From contig CANHPI010000021.1 of the NCBI GenBank assembly GCA_947462425.1, forward strand, positions 1 to 15,098: a DNA stretch of 15,098 nt. Reading direction: 5' to 3'. Below are positions 5,551 through 14,261 of the stretch, piece by piece (positions within the stretch are counted from its first letter, which is position 1; each line of letters begins with the position of its first letter). A model generated the notes under the pieces. That model was not told the DNA's origin. It did no database searches and saw only the letters and a list, made by a program, of their open reading frames with translations. Position numbers and translations under genes: made by a program. Origin of the DNA: Bacteroidota bacterium (lineage in GTDB: Bacteria > Bacteroidota > Bacteroidia > B-17B0 > B-17BO).

Positions 5551-8379
5551 TTACTTTCCAGCTGCAGCTGCACTTTTTACTTTAGCGTCTTCTAATATTT
5601 TTTGGCTACGTACTTCTGCTTCATCTAAAACTTTTTGCGCTTGTTTATCCACTTCTTTTTTAGCAAGTTCTGCTACTTTTTTGGCTGCAATTTTTGCTAT
5701 GGGGTTTTTCACCTCTTCTAATTGCTTATCTGCTGCTGCATAACCTTCGGCTTTTAATTTTTCTGAAGTTGCTTGCGCATCCGCTTTTAGTTTTTCAACC
5801 TGTGCTTGTGCATCTGCTAATATTTTTTGTGCCTCTTCGTTTGCTTTATCTTTTACAGCCGTTATTACCTGTTCTTTCACAGCTTCTGTAGTTGATTTTC
5901 CATCACCTTTCATTCCTGTTTTAATGGTAGGTTTCATAACAGTTCCGCCAAAGCCTACATTTACTTTTACTGACTTAGGCATTGTTAAATTTGTGCCTGC
6001 TGCTGCATTAGCTTGACCTAGCAAACTGCCAACCATTGAGCTTGCCTGTGAACCAAACATTTCAGTCGGCACATCCATTTTCCAATTATAATCAATGGTT
6101 TGGTCAAAGCCTGTTGAACCTGTTATCTCAGCGCCAATTTTATCAATTTTTACTTTAACGGGGTTACGTAAATTTACACGTCCGTCTTTAAATTCATAGT
6201 CAGCAACAACATTTTGAATAGTTAAGTTTTTTAATTGTTCAATTTTTAAAGCCTCTCCTAATTTTACAAAAGGTGGAAATCCGCCCACAGAAACGCTGCT
6301 TGTTTTAAACACGCCATTACCATGCAAAGTTGTTAAAATGGGCGACATGGTTTGGTCTAAGTCTGCTTTAAAGTTTTCTAATGTTGCTGTAAACATTCCT
6401 TTAGCATATTGGCCTATTGGTGCTATTTTTTGTACTGTATTAAAAGCGGCAAACGTTTTTTGGATATCAAAATTATCCACTTTTAATGTTAAGTCAACTG
6501 TTGGTTTTTTAGGATTTGTAGTTTCGTAATAACCATTCATTAAAACTTTACCACCCAATAGTCCTAAATTTAAATTCGTCATATCTACTTTTTTCTGACG
6601 GACAACAATATTCCCCACCATATTATCAATGGTTAAATTATCGTATAATACTTTTACAAAATTGGCATTTAAATCAAAATCAATGTTACCAGGAACCTCT
6701 GCTACAGTCATAGCTGCTGTATCAGTTGCGGCAGGAGTAGCTGTTGTTGTTTTCGTTGAACTCATCAATTCATTTAAATCCATAAAATTTGATTGCACAT
6801 TAAATGCTCCCTTAATTAATGAATCCTTAAAAATGTATTGCATAAAGTTTTCAATCTTACCATTGGCCTTCACATCTGATTTGCCCAATAAGGCATCAAA
6901 AGAAGCTAATTCTACAAACTGATTAGTGAAATTTAATTTCATCATATTTAATAAAACTTGATAGGGGAGTGTGGTGGTTTTATAATTCATTTTATTAATC
7001 TCTAGCGTACCACTCATTTTAAATTTGTCGTATTCTTTTTTATCAATACTACTCATACGGCCCGCTGCTGCAATGTTTGCATTTACCATACCACTCATTT
7101 CATCTCCTTTTTCCATAGGGATAAATTCTTTTACAGATGCTAAGTTTATTATTCCTTTTATTTCTGCTGCTAAATCTGGGTCTGATATGGGAGTTTTAAC
7201 ATGGGCCCACATGTCTATAGGGTTGCCTGCCATTTCTAAATGAAATTTATTAACGTCAATCACAGTAGCATCTAAATAATCTTTTTTATTTTCAACATGC
7301 ACATCAATATTAATATTGCTTACTGATTTTGGTAATGAAGGATATTTGAACATGGCGTCTGTAATTCCTAAATTAATTTCAAAGCTTGGGAAAGTGTTTT
7401 TAGTGCTATCTTTTTCGCTATGCATGGTTCCTTTAGCTAGTCCATTTAATTTTAATTTTCCTTGAGTTTGTACACTTGCAAAATCTTTTGAGTACACACT
7501 TGGTATTAACGATAAAATAGATTTAAACTCAGTTTGTTTAGCCGCAAATTTTAAGTCCATCGCAATATCTTCTTTTGGCATCGCTACAAATCCATCAAAC
7601 GCAAAGCCTAAATCATTTAAATCAAATTCATTTTCTTTAAATGTAAATTTCATATTAGGCATATCCATATCTAAATCAGCTTTAAAACGGGTTTTAGCTT
7701 TTGTTAAATAGCCAACACCTCCCATATTAAAAGATGTTTCTGCGATTTCTAATAAATTACTTAAAATAAAATTATCCTGAGTAAAATCGCCACTCAATGT
7801 ATAATTCATATCTTTTAAAGCAGCAGTCATATTGCCTTGCATATCATTATAGGTAATATTAGCATGTTTGATTTGAAGTGATTTTAATTTTAAAGCAAAT
7901 TTTGTTGCACTAGTATCTGCCGGAACTGCCGAAGTAGTATCAATGCTTGGTTTGGAAATATCCCAATTGGCTTTACCATCAATCATCACAATACCATTTA
8001 TTTTTGGTTCATCAATAATCAAAGAATTAATTTGATATTGATCTCCACTAATTACACTTTTAATATTTAAATCAAAAGATAATTCTTTAATGTAAGCCAA
8101 GGTGTCACCTTTAAAAGGTTCAATATTAATAACACTTATTTTTTGAATTTTAAATCTAAAATCAGGAAATGAACTAATCAAGGTTAAATCAAACTCTCCA
8201 AAATCAACCTTGGCATTTAAATTTTTATTAGCCTCATCTTTTACTATTTGAATCAATTTATCTTTAAAAATAAACGGAGCAGCAATAATTAAAATTAGCA
8301 ATACTAAAAATGTAAGGCCTGACCATTTTAAAATTCTTTTTAAAATACTCTTCTTAGCTTTAGGTTGTTCTGTGCTCAT
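5551..8379 (-). CDS. AsmA-family inner-membrane-anchored protein with a coiled-coil C-terminal tail
   Basis: From ATG at 8379 this is 942 residues. A basic N-terminus (KAKKSILKRILKW) is followed by one membrane helix (about 18-37) and then AsmA-like repeating beta structure: 'NLNAKVDFGEFDLTLISSFP' and 'LKSLQIKHANITYND' near the start, and 'GVFKTSSVSVGGFPPFVKLG' and 'VNLRNPVKVKIDKIGAEITG' in the C-terminal AsmA module. The family (AsmA, TamB, YhdP, YdbH) forms long periplasmic hydrophobic grooves linked to phospholipid transport and outer-membrane integrity. Residues about 822-942 (nt 5554-5916) are an unusual Ala/Lys/Glu/Gln tail with heptad-like repeats (AQKILADAQAQVEKLKADA), predicted coiled coil. 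The frame extends to an ATG at 8433, but a promoter at 8406-8435 lies within those 18 codons, and the shorter start gives a normal cytoplasmic lead. Substrate is unknown. Confidence 0.88.
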   Translation of the reverse strand: MSTEQPKAKKSILKRILKWSGLTFLVLLILIIAAPFIFKDKLIQIVKDEANKNLNAKVDFGEFDLTLISSFPDFRFKIQKISVINIEPFKGDTLAYIKELSFDLNIKSVISGDQYQINSLIIDEPKINGIVMIDGKANWDISKPSIDTTSAVPADTSATKFALKLKSLQIKHANITYNDMQGNMTAALKDMNYTLSGDFTQDNFILSNLLEIAETSFNMGGVGYLTKAKTRFKADLDMDMPNMKFTFKENEFDLNDLGFAFDGFVAMPKEDIAMDLKFAAKQTEFKSILSLIPSVYSKDFASVQTQGKLKLNGLAKGTMHSEKDSTKNTFPSFEINLGITDAMFKYPSLPKSVSNINIDVHVENKKDYLDATVIDVNKFHLEMAGNPIDMWAHVKTPISDPDLAAEIKGIINLASVKEFIPMEKGDEMSGMVNANIAAAGRMSSIDKKEYDKFKMSGTLEINKMNYKTTTLPYQVLLNMMKLNFTNQFVELASFDALLGKSDVKANGKIENFMQYIFKDSLIKGAFNVQSNFMDLNELMSSTKTTTATPAATDTAAMTVAEVPGNIDFDLNANFVKVLYDNLTIDNMVGNIVVRQKKVDMTNLNLGLLGGKVLMNGYYETTNPKKPTVDLTLKVDNFDIQKTFAAFNTVQKIAPIGQYAKGMFTATLENFKADLDQTMSPILTTLHGNGVFKTSSVSVGGFPPFVKLGEALKIEQLKNLTIQNVVADYEFKDGRVNLRNPVKVKIDKIGAEITGSTGFDQTIDYNWKMDVPTEMFGSQASSMVGSLLGQANAAAGTNLTMPKSVKVNVGFGGTVMKPTIKTGMKGDGKSTTEAVKEQVITAVKDKANEEAQKILADAQAQVEKLKADAQATSEKLKAEGYAAADKQLEEVKNPIAKIAAKKVAELAKKEVDKQAQKVLDEAEVRSQKILEDAKVKSAAAAGK

Positions 8380-8405
8380 AAATTTGATAATTATATTAGT
8401 AGTGA

Positions 8406-8435
8406 CGAAGATAACAAGAAACTGGTAAAACAAAA
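8406..8435 (-). promoter_or_regulatory. Promoter of the AsmA-like gene (TTTTG, 17-base spacer, TATCTTCG)
   Basis: On the minus strand TTTTG (8435-8431) is followed after 17 bases by TATCTTCG (8413-8406), one mismatch from TAnnTTTG. The spacing suits the Bacteroidota sigma-ABfr promoter. Transcription would begin around 8400, about 20 bases before ATG 8379 and downstream of the alternative ATG at 8433, which supports the shorter start. Confidence 0.5.
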
Positions 8436-8518
8436 GTGATTTTAATTCAATTTTGAGTTAAGTATTAATTGCAAACAAAGTGTATAAACTTGATTAATAA
8501 ATAATAAGTTAGGAAATA

Positions 8519-10669
8519 TTATTTACTTAAGATTTTAAAATCGGTTCTTCTATTTTCTTGCCTTCCAACCTCGGTATCATTGGTAGCCACGGGCACAGTT
8601 TCTCCATATCCCTTTGCTACAAGCCTGTCAGTAGATATTCCTTTTCCAATTAAGTAGGTTACAACAGATTGTGATCGTGATTGAGATAATTTTTGATTAT
8701 AATCATCACTTCCTTTGCTATCTGTGTGACTTCCTAATTCAATTTTTAAGGTTGGGTTTTCTGTCAATAATTTAATTAATCGATCTAACTCACCGGCTGA
8801 TTCCATGCGAATAGTTGCTTTATCAAAATCAAAGAAAATATTTTTTAGAACAATAGATTGACCTATATCAATTTGTTTTAAAGCTACATTTATCTCTACT
8901 TCTTGAAACACCTCTGAATTTTTTAAATCAAAGTTTTCGGAATGAAATAAATAGCCATCTTTTTTTACAGCAATTCCATAATTTTTACCCGAAGGAAGTG
9001 ATACTAAATATTTACCGGTAGTACTGTTTGATTTAAAAGTGGCAATAACTTCATTTAACGAATTATCAATCAATTCAATAGTTGCTTCTAAAGGAATTTT
9101 TGTTTTATCATCAGAAATTACTCCTTTTAAAATAGTCATTTTAGGTCCGGTACTCGCAATTTTTTCTGCTTTAAATTCACTAATGGGCGCCGTTACACTT
9201 GCTAGCAGGTTATCTTCATTCATTAAAATTGGTGGCTTTTCTGGACCTAAAAAAGTTATTCTATAAATGTCTTTATCTCCAAAACCTCCTTGTTTTGAGG
9301 AAGCAAAATAACCATGCCTACCACTTCCACTTATTACAAAAAACACATCATCATCAGGACCGTTAATTGGGTAACCTAAGTTTATAGGCTCACTCCAAGT
9401 ACCATTCTCAAAAACAGATTTAAAAATGTCGTAACCACCCATTGAATTTCGTCCTTTAGAACTAAAATAAATTGTTTTTCCATCAGGATGAAAAAATACT
9501 CCCTCTTCGCCATATTTTGTATTAAGTGATGGCCCTGCATTAAAAGCTTGTCCCCATTCTCCTTTTGCATCTTTATCAGAATAATAAATATCACCGGCAC
9601 CTAAATTGCCTTCTCTATCGCTTATGAAGTACAAACGTTTACCATCATACGACAAACTCACCGATGATTCATGTGCTTTAGAATTAATATTTTTATTTAA
9701 ATGCTCAGGCTTTGTCCATGTATTACCTATAAGGTTACTCATATAAATATCTCCGCCGTCCTTCTCCTTATATTTAAAAATAAACATAGTAGTTCCATCA
9801 CCTGATAAACCTGAAGTTGCATCATGCTCCTCAGTGTTTACTAACGGTCCAAAATTTTGCGCAGGCGTCCATTTACCGTTAGTCCTAAATGATTGATACA
9901 AATCTTCAAATGGCCAACCATCACCTTCATCAATTTTGCCACCCGTAGAGTTTTCTCTTCGAGCGGTTAATATCATCATAGATTCATCTGCGGAAATAAA
10001 CGCACTATATTCAGGGTAAGAACTATTAATACCTGATCCTAAATTATCCACAAAAACACGCTGCGGAGAGGCTGTTTCTATTTTACCAATCTTACACTCA
10101 TTTATTTTTTTAGTAACATCTTCAATTGCAATTGCATTAGCTTTTGTATCTGCATTTAATAAATTTAATTGCATTTGGTAATACTTAATGGCATCATCCC
10201 ATTTTAATTGAAACTGGTTTGCCCAACCTAAAAAATAAGAAGCATCCCCGGGTATTTTTCCGTTTAGAGAAATAGCTTTCTCTAAAAATTTAGAAGCTGC
10301 ATCGGATTGAGGATTTAAATTAAAACTAATAACCCCCAACATATAATTTAATTCTGCATTATTCGGATTAAAATCTTGTGCTTTCGATAAAAAAGGTAAA
10401 GCTTTTTTAAAATAGATATCTCCAGCGCGTTGATAATCCCTGCGGCTTACAGGGTAGTATTTATTTTTAGATACATATCCGTCTAGCAGAAAATCATATT
10501 CTTCTTTCCCTAATTTAAAAGCATCTTTCCCATCTTCTAAATTATTTTTAGCCTCTTTAAATAAATCTTTTTTATCGGCAAAATTTGCTTTTTCAAACTC
10601 AATATTTTGCGCTACGGCAAAAGATGCTGAAAATAAAATTAATGCAACTATTTTATATATTGTTTTCAT
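8519..10669 (-). CDS. OmpA-family protein with TPR, PD40 beta-propeller and CRD domains (PorE-like)
   Basis: A 716-residue envelope protein. Residues 1-20 are a signal peptide ending FAVA|Q, with no lipobox Cys. About 30-190 are helical TPR-like repeats. Five PD40/WD40-like propeller repeats occupy about 215-472 (for example LSYDGKRLYFISDREG and HPDGKTIYFSSKGRNS). A carboxypeptidase-regulatory-like domain lies at about 513-598. The OmpA C-terminal peptidoglycan-binding domain covers about 605-716 (FFDFDKATI, SHTDSKGSDDYNQKLSQSRS, GYGETVPVATND). D650 and R665 stand at the positions and 15-residue spacing of the Asp/Arg pair that grips diaminopimelate in OmpA. The domain order matches PorE, a type IX secretion component tying that machine to peptidoglycan. 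Bacteroidota carry many paralogues, PorE itself is a lipoprotein, and no other por/gld genes are here, so PorE identity is not claimed. A secreted TPR protein lies upstream on the same strand. Confidence 0.93.
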   Translation of the reverse strand: MKTIYKIVALILFSASFAVAQNIEFEKANFADKKDLFKEAKNNLEDGKDAFKLGKEEYDFLLDGYVSKNKYYPVSRRDYQRAGDIYFKKALPFLSKAQDFNPNNAELNYMLGVISFNLNPQSDAASKFLEKAISLNGKIPGDASYFLGWANQFQLKWDDAIKYYQMQLNLLNADTKANAIAIEDVTKKINECKIGKIETASPQRVFVDNLGSGINSSYPEYSAFISADESMMILTARRENSTGGKIDEGDGWPFEDLYQSFRTNGKWTPAQNFGPLVNTEEHDATSGLSGDGTTMFIFKYKEKDGGDIYMSNLIGNTWTKPEHLNKNINSKAHESSVSLSYDGKRLYFISDREGNLGAGDIYYSDKDAKGEWGQAFNAGPSLNTKYGEEGVFFHPDGKTIYFSSKGRNSMGGYDIFKSVFENGTWSEPINLGYPINGPDDDVFFVISGSGRHGYFASSKQGGFGDKDIYRITFLGPEKPPILMNEDNLLASVTAPISEFKAEKIASTGPKMTILKGVISDDKTKIPLEATIELIDNSLNEVIATFKSNSTTGKYLVSLPSGKNYGIAVKKDGYLFHSENFDLKNSEVFQEVEINVALKQIDIGQSIVLKNIFFDFDKATIRMESAGELDRLIKLLTENPTLKIELGSHTDSKGSDDYNQKLSQSRSQSVVTYLIGKGISTDRLVAKGYGETVPVATNDTEVGRQENRRTDFKILSK

Positions 10670-10813
10670 AAGTAGATATTTGTTGTTTTTTTATTGTCAT
10701 ATGCTATAACTATGTTATCTTCATCTGTGTTTTTGCTGGTTGCAACATGGTTATTTCATACTTTTATATTGGAATCCTATTTAAAAACTTATTTATTTTT
10801 TGAAACTCAAAAA

Positions 10814-11863
10814 TTAATCACAAAAACCAGCTGTATAGCTTTTACCTTCAGTAACACCAAACTCTGCTGCTTTTTTCCAGTCAGCACAAGCTCCATCTTC
10901 GTCTTTTAACATCTGTTTGGCTATTCCTCTGTTTAAGTATGCCGCTCCTGCTTTACCATCTATTTTTAATGCTTTGTCTGCCCATTCGGATGCTGCTTTG
11001 TAATCTTTAGTTTTAATATAAGTAGCTGCTATATTATTTATAGCTAGAATATAATTTGGTTTTTGTTTAAGAGCTGTTTCAAAATCAGAAATTGCTCCTG
11101 TAAAATCATTAATATTTAATTTAGCGGTTCCTCTATTATTTAACGCGATATAATAATCCGGCTTTAAACTAATTGCTTTAGTGTAAGCCTCAATAGCTCC
11201 TACATTATCTCCTTTATTGCGTTTACAGGAGCCCAAACTATTATATGCAAAAAACAATTTAGAATCGATTGCCAATGCTTTTTCATAATCTTGTATAGCA
11301 CCGGCTTCATCTCCTAACATTTTTTTTGCAGATGCCCTATCATTATATGCATAAGCATAGTCTGATTTAGCAGCAATTGCTTTGTCATATTCGGCAACAG
11401 CAAATTTATAATCTCCGGATTCAAAATTTATTTGTCCACTTAAATAAAATGCTTTACTGTATTTTTGATCAATAATAGTAGTTTTGCTTAAATAGGAAAT
11501 ACACGAATCTTTTTTATTAATTGAGTAAAAACTTTGTGCTATCCCAAACATAGCGTCTGTACTAACTGGATTGATTGCTAATGCTTTGTAATAATCATCG
11601 ATTGATAAATCAAATGTTTTTGATTCATATCTGGCAAATGCTCTGCTACACAAAGCTTTATCAAAGTTTGGCTTAAAAGAAACAGCTTTGGTAAAATGTT
11701 CGATGGCCATACCGTAATCATTTTTTGACATAAACTCTAACCCAACATTATAAGCATTTTCAGCCTCTTGATCAGAAGTTAAAACAATTTTTACTTTAAC
11801 GGTGTCTTGAGCTGACAAGTTTAAATACAGGAAGCTAAGAAATATTATTACGGTTTTTTGCAT
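10814..11863 (-). CDS. Secreted tetratricopeptide-repeat protein
   Basis: A 349-residue protein with a signal peptide (1-19, ending NLSAQ), followed almost entirely by TPR units. The repeat-closing positions (65, 99, 133, 167, 201, 235, 269 and 303, as in FKPNFDKA, INPVSTDA, LKPDYYIA and QKPNYILA) are spaced exactly 34 residues apart, so about eight full repeats run from about 34 to 305, plus a final partial unit (AYLNRGIAKQ, DEDGACADWKKAAEFG). TPR arrays form superhelical scaffolds for protein-protein contact. With a signal peptide and no lipobox or second membrane segment, this one should act in the periplasm or at the outer membrane. It sits 144 bases upstream of the OmpA-family gene in the same orientation, so partnership with that protein is plausible but unproved. 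It is not closely enough recognisable to name. Confidence 0.9.
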   Translation of the reverse strand: MQKTVIIFLSFLYLNLSAQDTVKVKIVLTSDQEAENAYNVGLEFMSKNDYGMAIEHFTKAVSFKPNFDKALCSRAFARYESKTFDLSIDDYYKALAINPVSTDAMFGIAQSFYSINKKDSCISYLSKTTIIDQKYSKAFYLSGQINFESGDYKFAVAEYDKAIAAKSDYAYAYNDRASAKKMLGDEAGAIQDYEKALAIDSKLFFAYNSLGSCKRNKGDNVGAIEAYTKAISLKPDYYIALNNRGTAKLNINDFTGAISDFETALKQKPNYILAINNIAATYIKTKDYKAASEWADKALKIDGKAGAAYLNRGIAKQMLKDEDGACADWKKAAEFGVTEGKSYTAGFCD

Positions 11864-11881
11864 AGGAGATTTATTACGAAT

Positions 11882-11910
11882 TAAAGATAAATAAATTAAA
11901 GAAAAACAAA
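11882..11910 (-). promoter_or_regulatory. Candidate promoter of the TPR gene (TTTG, 17-base spacer, TATCTTTA)
   Basis: Minus-strand TTTG (11910-11907) and TATCTTTA (11889-11882) are 17 bases apart, the same spacing as at the AsmA promoter. The -7 box differs from TAnnTTTG only at its last base. It lies in the 57-base gap after the methyltransferase gene and would give a leader of roughly 15 bases before ATG 11863. Confidence 0.4.
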
Positions 11911-11920
11911 GGCATATTTT

Positions 11921-12637
11921 TTAAAAATTAAGGTAGTAATCTTTGGTTAAATCTTTGTACTCTGGCGTGTATACATGTCTGTCATTTTGCTCAATAGCTA
12001 TAGTTTCCTCACTAAACTCTGAAGGTTTAAACTCAAATTGCATCAGGTGTCGTTTTTCAAGATCTTTGTCAATTCTAGATTTTACTCTTAATAATTTGGA
12101 TAGATTTAATCCTTTTTTTTCAGCTAAAGTTCTAAATTTAATTGCCTCTAATGTTGGTAATATTAAACAAAACTTACCCTTTTCATCCAACAATTTCACA
12201 ACACCATCAATTAAATCTTCAAATGGTAAAACATCAGCATGTCTTGCTTGCGATCGCTGTTCATCAGAAGATTTAAGAGACTGCTCAAAATAGGGTGGAT
12301 TTGTTACTATTAAATTATATTTTTCAGTAGGTATTTTTAAGTAATCTTGAAATGCTGAATGAATGACTATAATTTGTTTTGAAAATTCAGAATTAGATAC
12401 ATTTTGTTTTGCCTGAATAAATGCATTTTCATCAATATCAATGGCATCTATTTTTGCACGTGTTTTTTGAGCTAGCATTAATGCAATAACACCCGTTCCT
12501 GACCCAATATCCAAAATACGTTTACTGTCTGTGGGCATAATCCACGCTCCAAGCAAAACGGCATCTGTACCAACTTTCATAGCGCATTTATCTTGCTTAA
12601 TAATAAATTGTTTAAAAGCAAATGACGTATTTGGCAT
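11921..12637 (-). CDS. trmN6: tRNA1(Val) (adenine(37)-N6)-methyltransferase, TrmN6/YfiC type
   Basis: A 238-residue class I SAM-dependent methyltransferase. FAFKQFIIKQDKCAMKVGTD (7-26) is the family N-terminal lead. LDIGSGTG (42-49) is the SAM-binding motif I, AIDIDE (65-70) holds the acidic residue that binds the SAM ribose, and NPPYF (113-117) is the catalytic (N/D)PPY motif of amino-methylating enzymes. QARH and the final RHVYTPEYKDLTKDYYL match the usual TrmN6 C-terminus ('YT.ey..l..dfYl'). The family adds a methyl to N6 of A37 in tRNA1(Val) in the cytoplasm. Length is normal. The main alternative is another RlmF/HemK-like N6-methyltransferase, but the N- and C-terminal signatures favour TrmN6. 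It leads a run of minus-strand genes but is functionally unrelated to the envelope proteins behind it. Confidence 0.9.
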   Translation of the reverse strand: MPNTSFAFKQFIIKQDKCAMKVGTDAVLLGAWIMPTDSKRILDIGSGTGVIALMLAQKTRAKIDAIDIDENAFIQAKQNVSNSEFSKQIIVIHSAFQDYLKIPTEKYNLIVTNPPYFEQSLKSSDEQRSQARHADVLPFEDLIDGVVKLLDEKGKFCLILPTLEAIKFRTLAEKKGLNLSKLLRVKSRIDKDLEKRHLMQFEFKPSEFSEETIAIEQNDRHVYTPEYKDLTKDYYLNF

Positions 12638-12676
12638 AAATCATGTTTATCGTTTTGAGTAGCATAAAGTTAAAAA

Positions 12677-12684
12677 CAAAATTA
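12677..12684 (-). promoter_or_regulatory. Candidate -7 box for the trmN6-type gene (TAATTTTG)
   Basis: Minus-strand TAATTTTG (12684-12677) is an exact TAnnTTTG match about 40 bases upstream of ATG 12637, in the 105-base spacer shared with the divergent dacB-type gene. No clear TTTG -33 element is seen at 17-21 bases. Confidence 0.4.
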
Positions 12685-12742
12685 GAAGTACAAAGTTTAA
12701 TTTAAGATTAGGCTTTATTTTTATATATAATCAATTTTTAAT

Positions 12743-14197
12743 ATGACTAAAATTATTGTTTTTTTAATTATAATTCTCTTACATTTTTTTTCTCAGGCTC
12801 AATCATCGTTGGATGCCGTATTAGAAGTTTACAAAAAAGATAAAGATTTACAACATGCCATTTACAGCTACTGCGTTATAGATGCCGCAACTGGCAAAAT
12901 GATAAAGGAATACAATTCGGAAATTGCTCTTATACCCGCTAGCACAATGAAAATAATTACCACTGCTAGTGCATTGGGAATATTAGGAAAAAACTATACT
13001 TATAAAACTAACTTTTATAACTTTCAAAAAAAAGATTCTGTTACAGGATTAACTAAATCTCATCTTCTTGTTAAGGGAGTTGGTGATCCTAGTTTTAACT
13101 CATCTTATTTTTTCCATAACGACTCTGTTTTTTATACATCATTGATTCAGAAGCTAAAGACAAAAGGGTTAAAAAAAATAACCGGATCTATTATTACTGA
13201 TGCTTCTTATTTTGACAATTCAATTCCAAGTAGCTGGATTTGGGCAGATATTGGTAATTATTTTGGAGCTGGAGCTAATGGACTTTCTTATCACGACAAT
13301 AAATTTTCAATATTCTATAATAGTGGAAATAATAATACAATAGCAGAAGTTGAAAGTATGTATCCGGATTATTTTTCAAAAAAGGTCGTAATTAATTCGA
13401 ATGTTATATCATCAGGAACTGAAGATGACGCTTTTGTTTATGGAGACCCAATTGGTTATTCAAGAAGAATATCAGGAACAATTCCTCCCAATAAAAAACA
13501 TTATGAAATTGAAGCATCAATGCCAGAGCCGCCATTGTTTTTTGCAACCCAATTACAAACTGAGTTAAGTAAAACTAATTTAGTTGCTAGCGATGTAAAA
13601 TTAGTGATGAATGAAATTCCTAATATTTACTCCGAAATTTCTGAGCAATTAATCTATACTCATACCTCTCCAAAACTTGAAAAAATAGTGTTTTATACTA
13701 ATCAAAAAAGTAATAATCATTATGCAGAAAGTATTTTAAAAACTTTGGGATCGGTTAAATCAGGAAAACAAGGAACAACCGAAAGTGGCATTAGAGTAAT
13801 TGAAAATTATTGGAAGGATAGAGGAGTTGATGTGAGTGGCTTGCATATGGCTGATGGCAGTGGCTTATCAAGGGCAAATACAATTACTACAAAAATACAA
13901 GCAACTATTTTATCAAAAATTTTCAGAGACAGCTTAATCTATCCTTCATTTAATGCATCGTTGCCCATTGCCGGAAAAAATGGAAGTATGACTAATTTAT
14001 GCAAAGGTACTTTTGCTGAAAATAATATGAGAGCCAAAACTGGTTATATAAACAGAGCTCGAGGATATTGTGGCTATGTAAAAACAAAATCAGGAAAAGA
14101 ACTAGCATTTTCTGTTTTATTTAATAATTACGATTGCTCGCCAAAAGAAATGAAATTAAAAATTGAAAAATTATTGATTGCATTAACAGATATGTAA
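12743..14197 (+). CDS. dacB: D-alanyl-D-alanine carboxypeptidase/endopeptidase, PBP4 (peptidase S13)
   Basis: A 484-residue low-molecular-mass penicillin-binding protein of class C. A signal peptide (1-20, ending FFSQAQ) sends it to the periplasm. All three active-site motifs are present: S67-T-M-K70 (in PASTMK), S323-N-N325 (in KSNNHYAES) and K432-T-G434 (in MRAKTGYI). The DGSGLSRAN block (371-379) is typical of S13. A long insertion between the first two motifs, including GVGDPSF (112-118) and a GSIITDASYFD stretch (148-158), is also family-typical. These enzymes remove the terminal D-Ala from, or cut cross-links in, peptidoglycan. Length is normal and no catalytic residue is missing. It is divergent from trmN6 and convergent with the SiaB-like gene. 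The promoter is unclear: TATTTTTA at 12716-12723 is only a near match to the -7 consensus. Confidence 0.94.
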   Translation: MTKIIVFLIIILLHFFSQAQSSLDAVLEVYKKDKDLQHAIYSYCVIDAATGKMIKEYNSEIALIPASTMKIITTASALGILGKNYTYKTNFYNFQKKDSVTGLTKSHLLVKGVGDPSFNSSYFFHNDSVFYTSLIQKLKTKGLKKITGSIITDASYFDNSIPSSWIWADIGNYFGAGANGLSYHDNKFSIFYNSGNNNTIAEVESMYPDYFSKKVVINSNVISSGTEDDAFVYGDPIGYSRRISGTIPPNKKHYEIEASMPEPPLFFATQLQTELSKTNLVASDVKLVMNEIPNIYSEISEQLIYTHTSPKLEKIVFYTNQKSNNHYAESILKTLGSVKSGKQGTTESGIRVIENYWKDRGVDVSGLHMADGSGLSRANTITTKIQATILSKIFRDSLIYPSFNASLPIAGKNGSMTNLCKGTFAENNMRAKTGYINRARGYCGYVKTKSGKELAFSVLFNNYDCSPKEMKLKIEKLLIALTDM

Positions 14198-14203
14198 TTG
14201 TTT

Positions 14204-14220
14204 TCCAAATTAGATTTGGA
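14204..14220 (+). terminator. Hairpin just after the dacB stop, candidate terminator
   Basis: TCCAAAT (14204-14210) and ATTTGGA (14214-14220) pair perfectly around TAG, starting six bases after the stop, and are followed by TTTC. The T run is short, so termination would be modest. Confidence 0.4.
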
Positions 14221-14261
14221 TTTCTAAAAGTATTTATTGATTAATAATGAATGAAGGCAAT

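Noticed and set aside
6629..6922. 97-codon open frame on the + strand opposite the AsmA-like gene
   Set aside because: It is antisense to a well-supported coding sequence. Its hydrophobic run is the complement of Ala/Thr codons in the real gene.
10694..10909. 71-codon open frame across the gap between the TPR and OmpA-family genes
   Set aside because: Its second half is antisense to the TPR gene, there is no promoter signal, and the composition is what AT-rich DNA gives by chance.
11943..12293. 116-codon open frame on the + strand opposite the methyltransferase gene
   Set aside because: It is antisense to a gene with clear SAM-binding and NPPY motifs. The product is Ser/Asn/Leu-rich with no recognisable pattern.
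13709..13717. SNN instead of SDN as the second active-site motif of the PBP4-type enzyme
   Set aside because: The family motif is SxN, and SNN is common among S13 enzymes, so it is not a defect.
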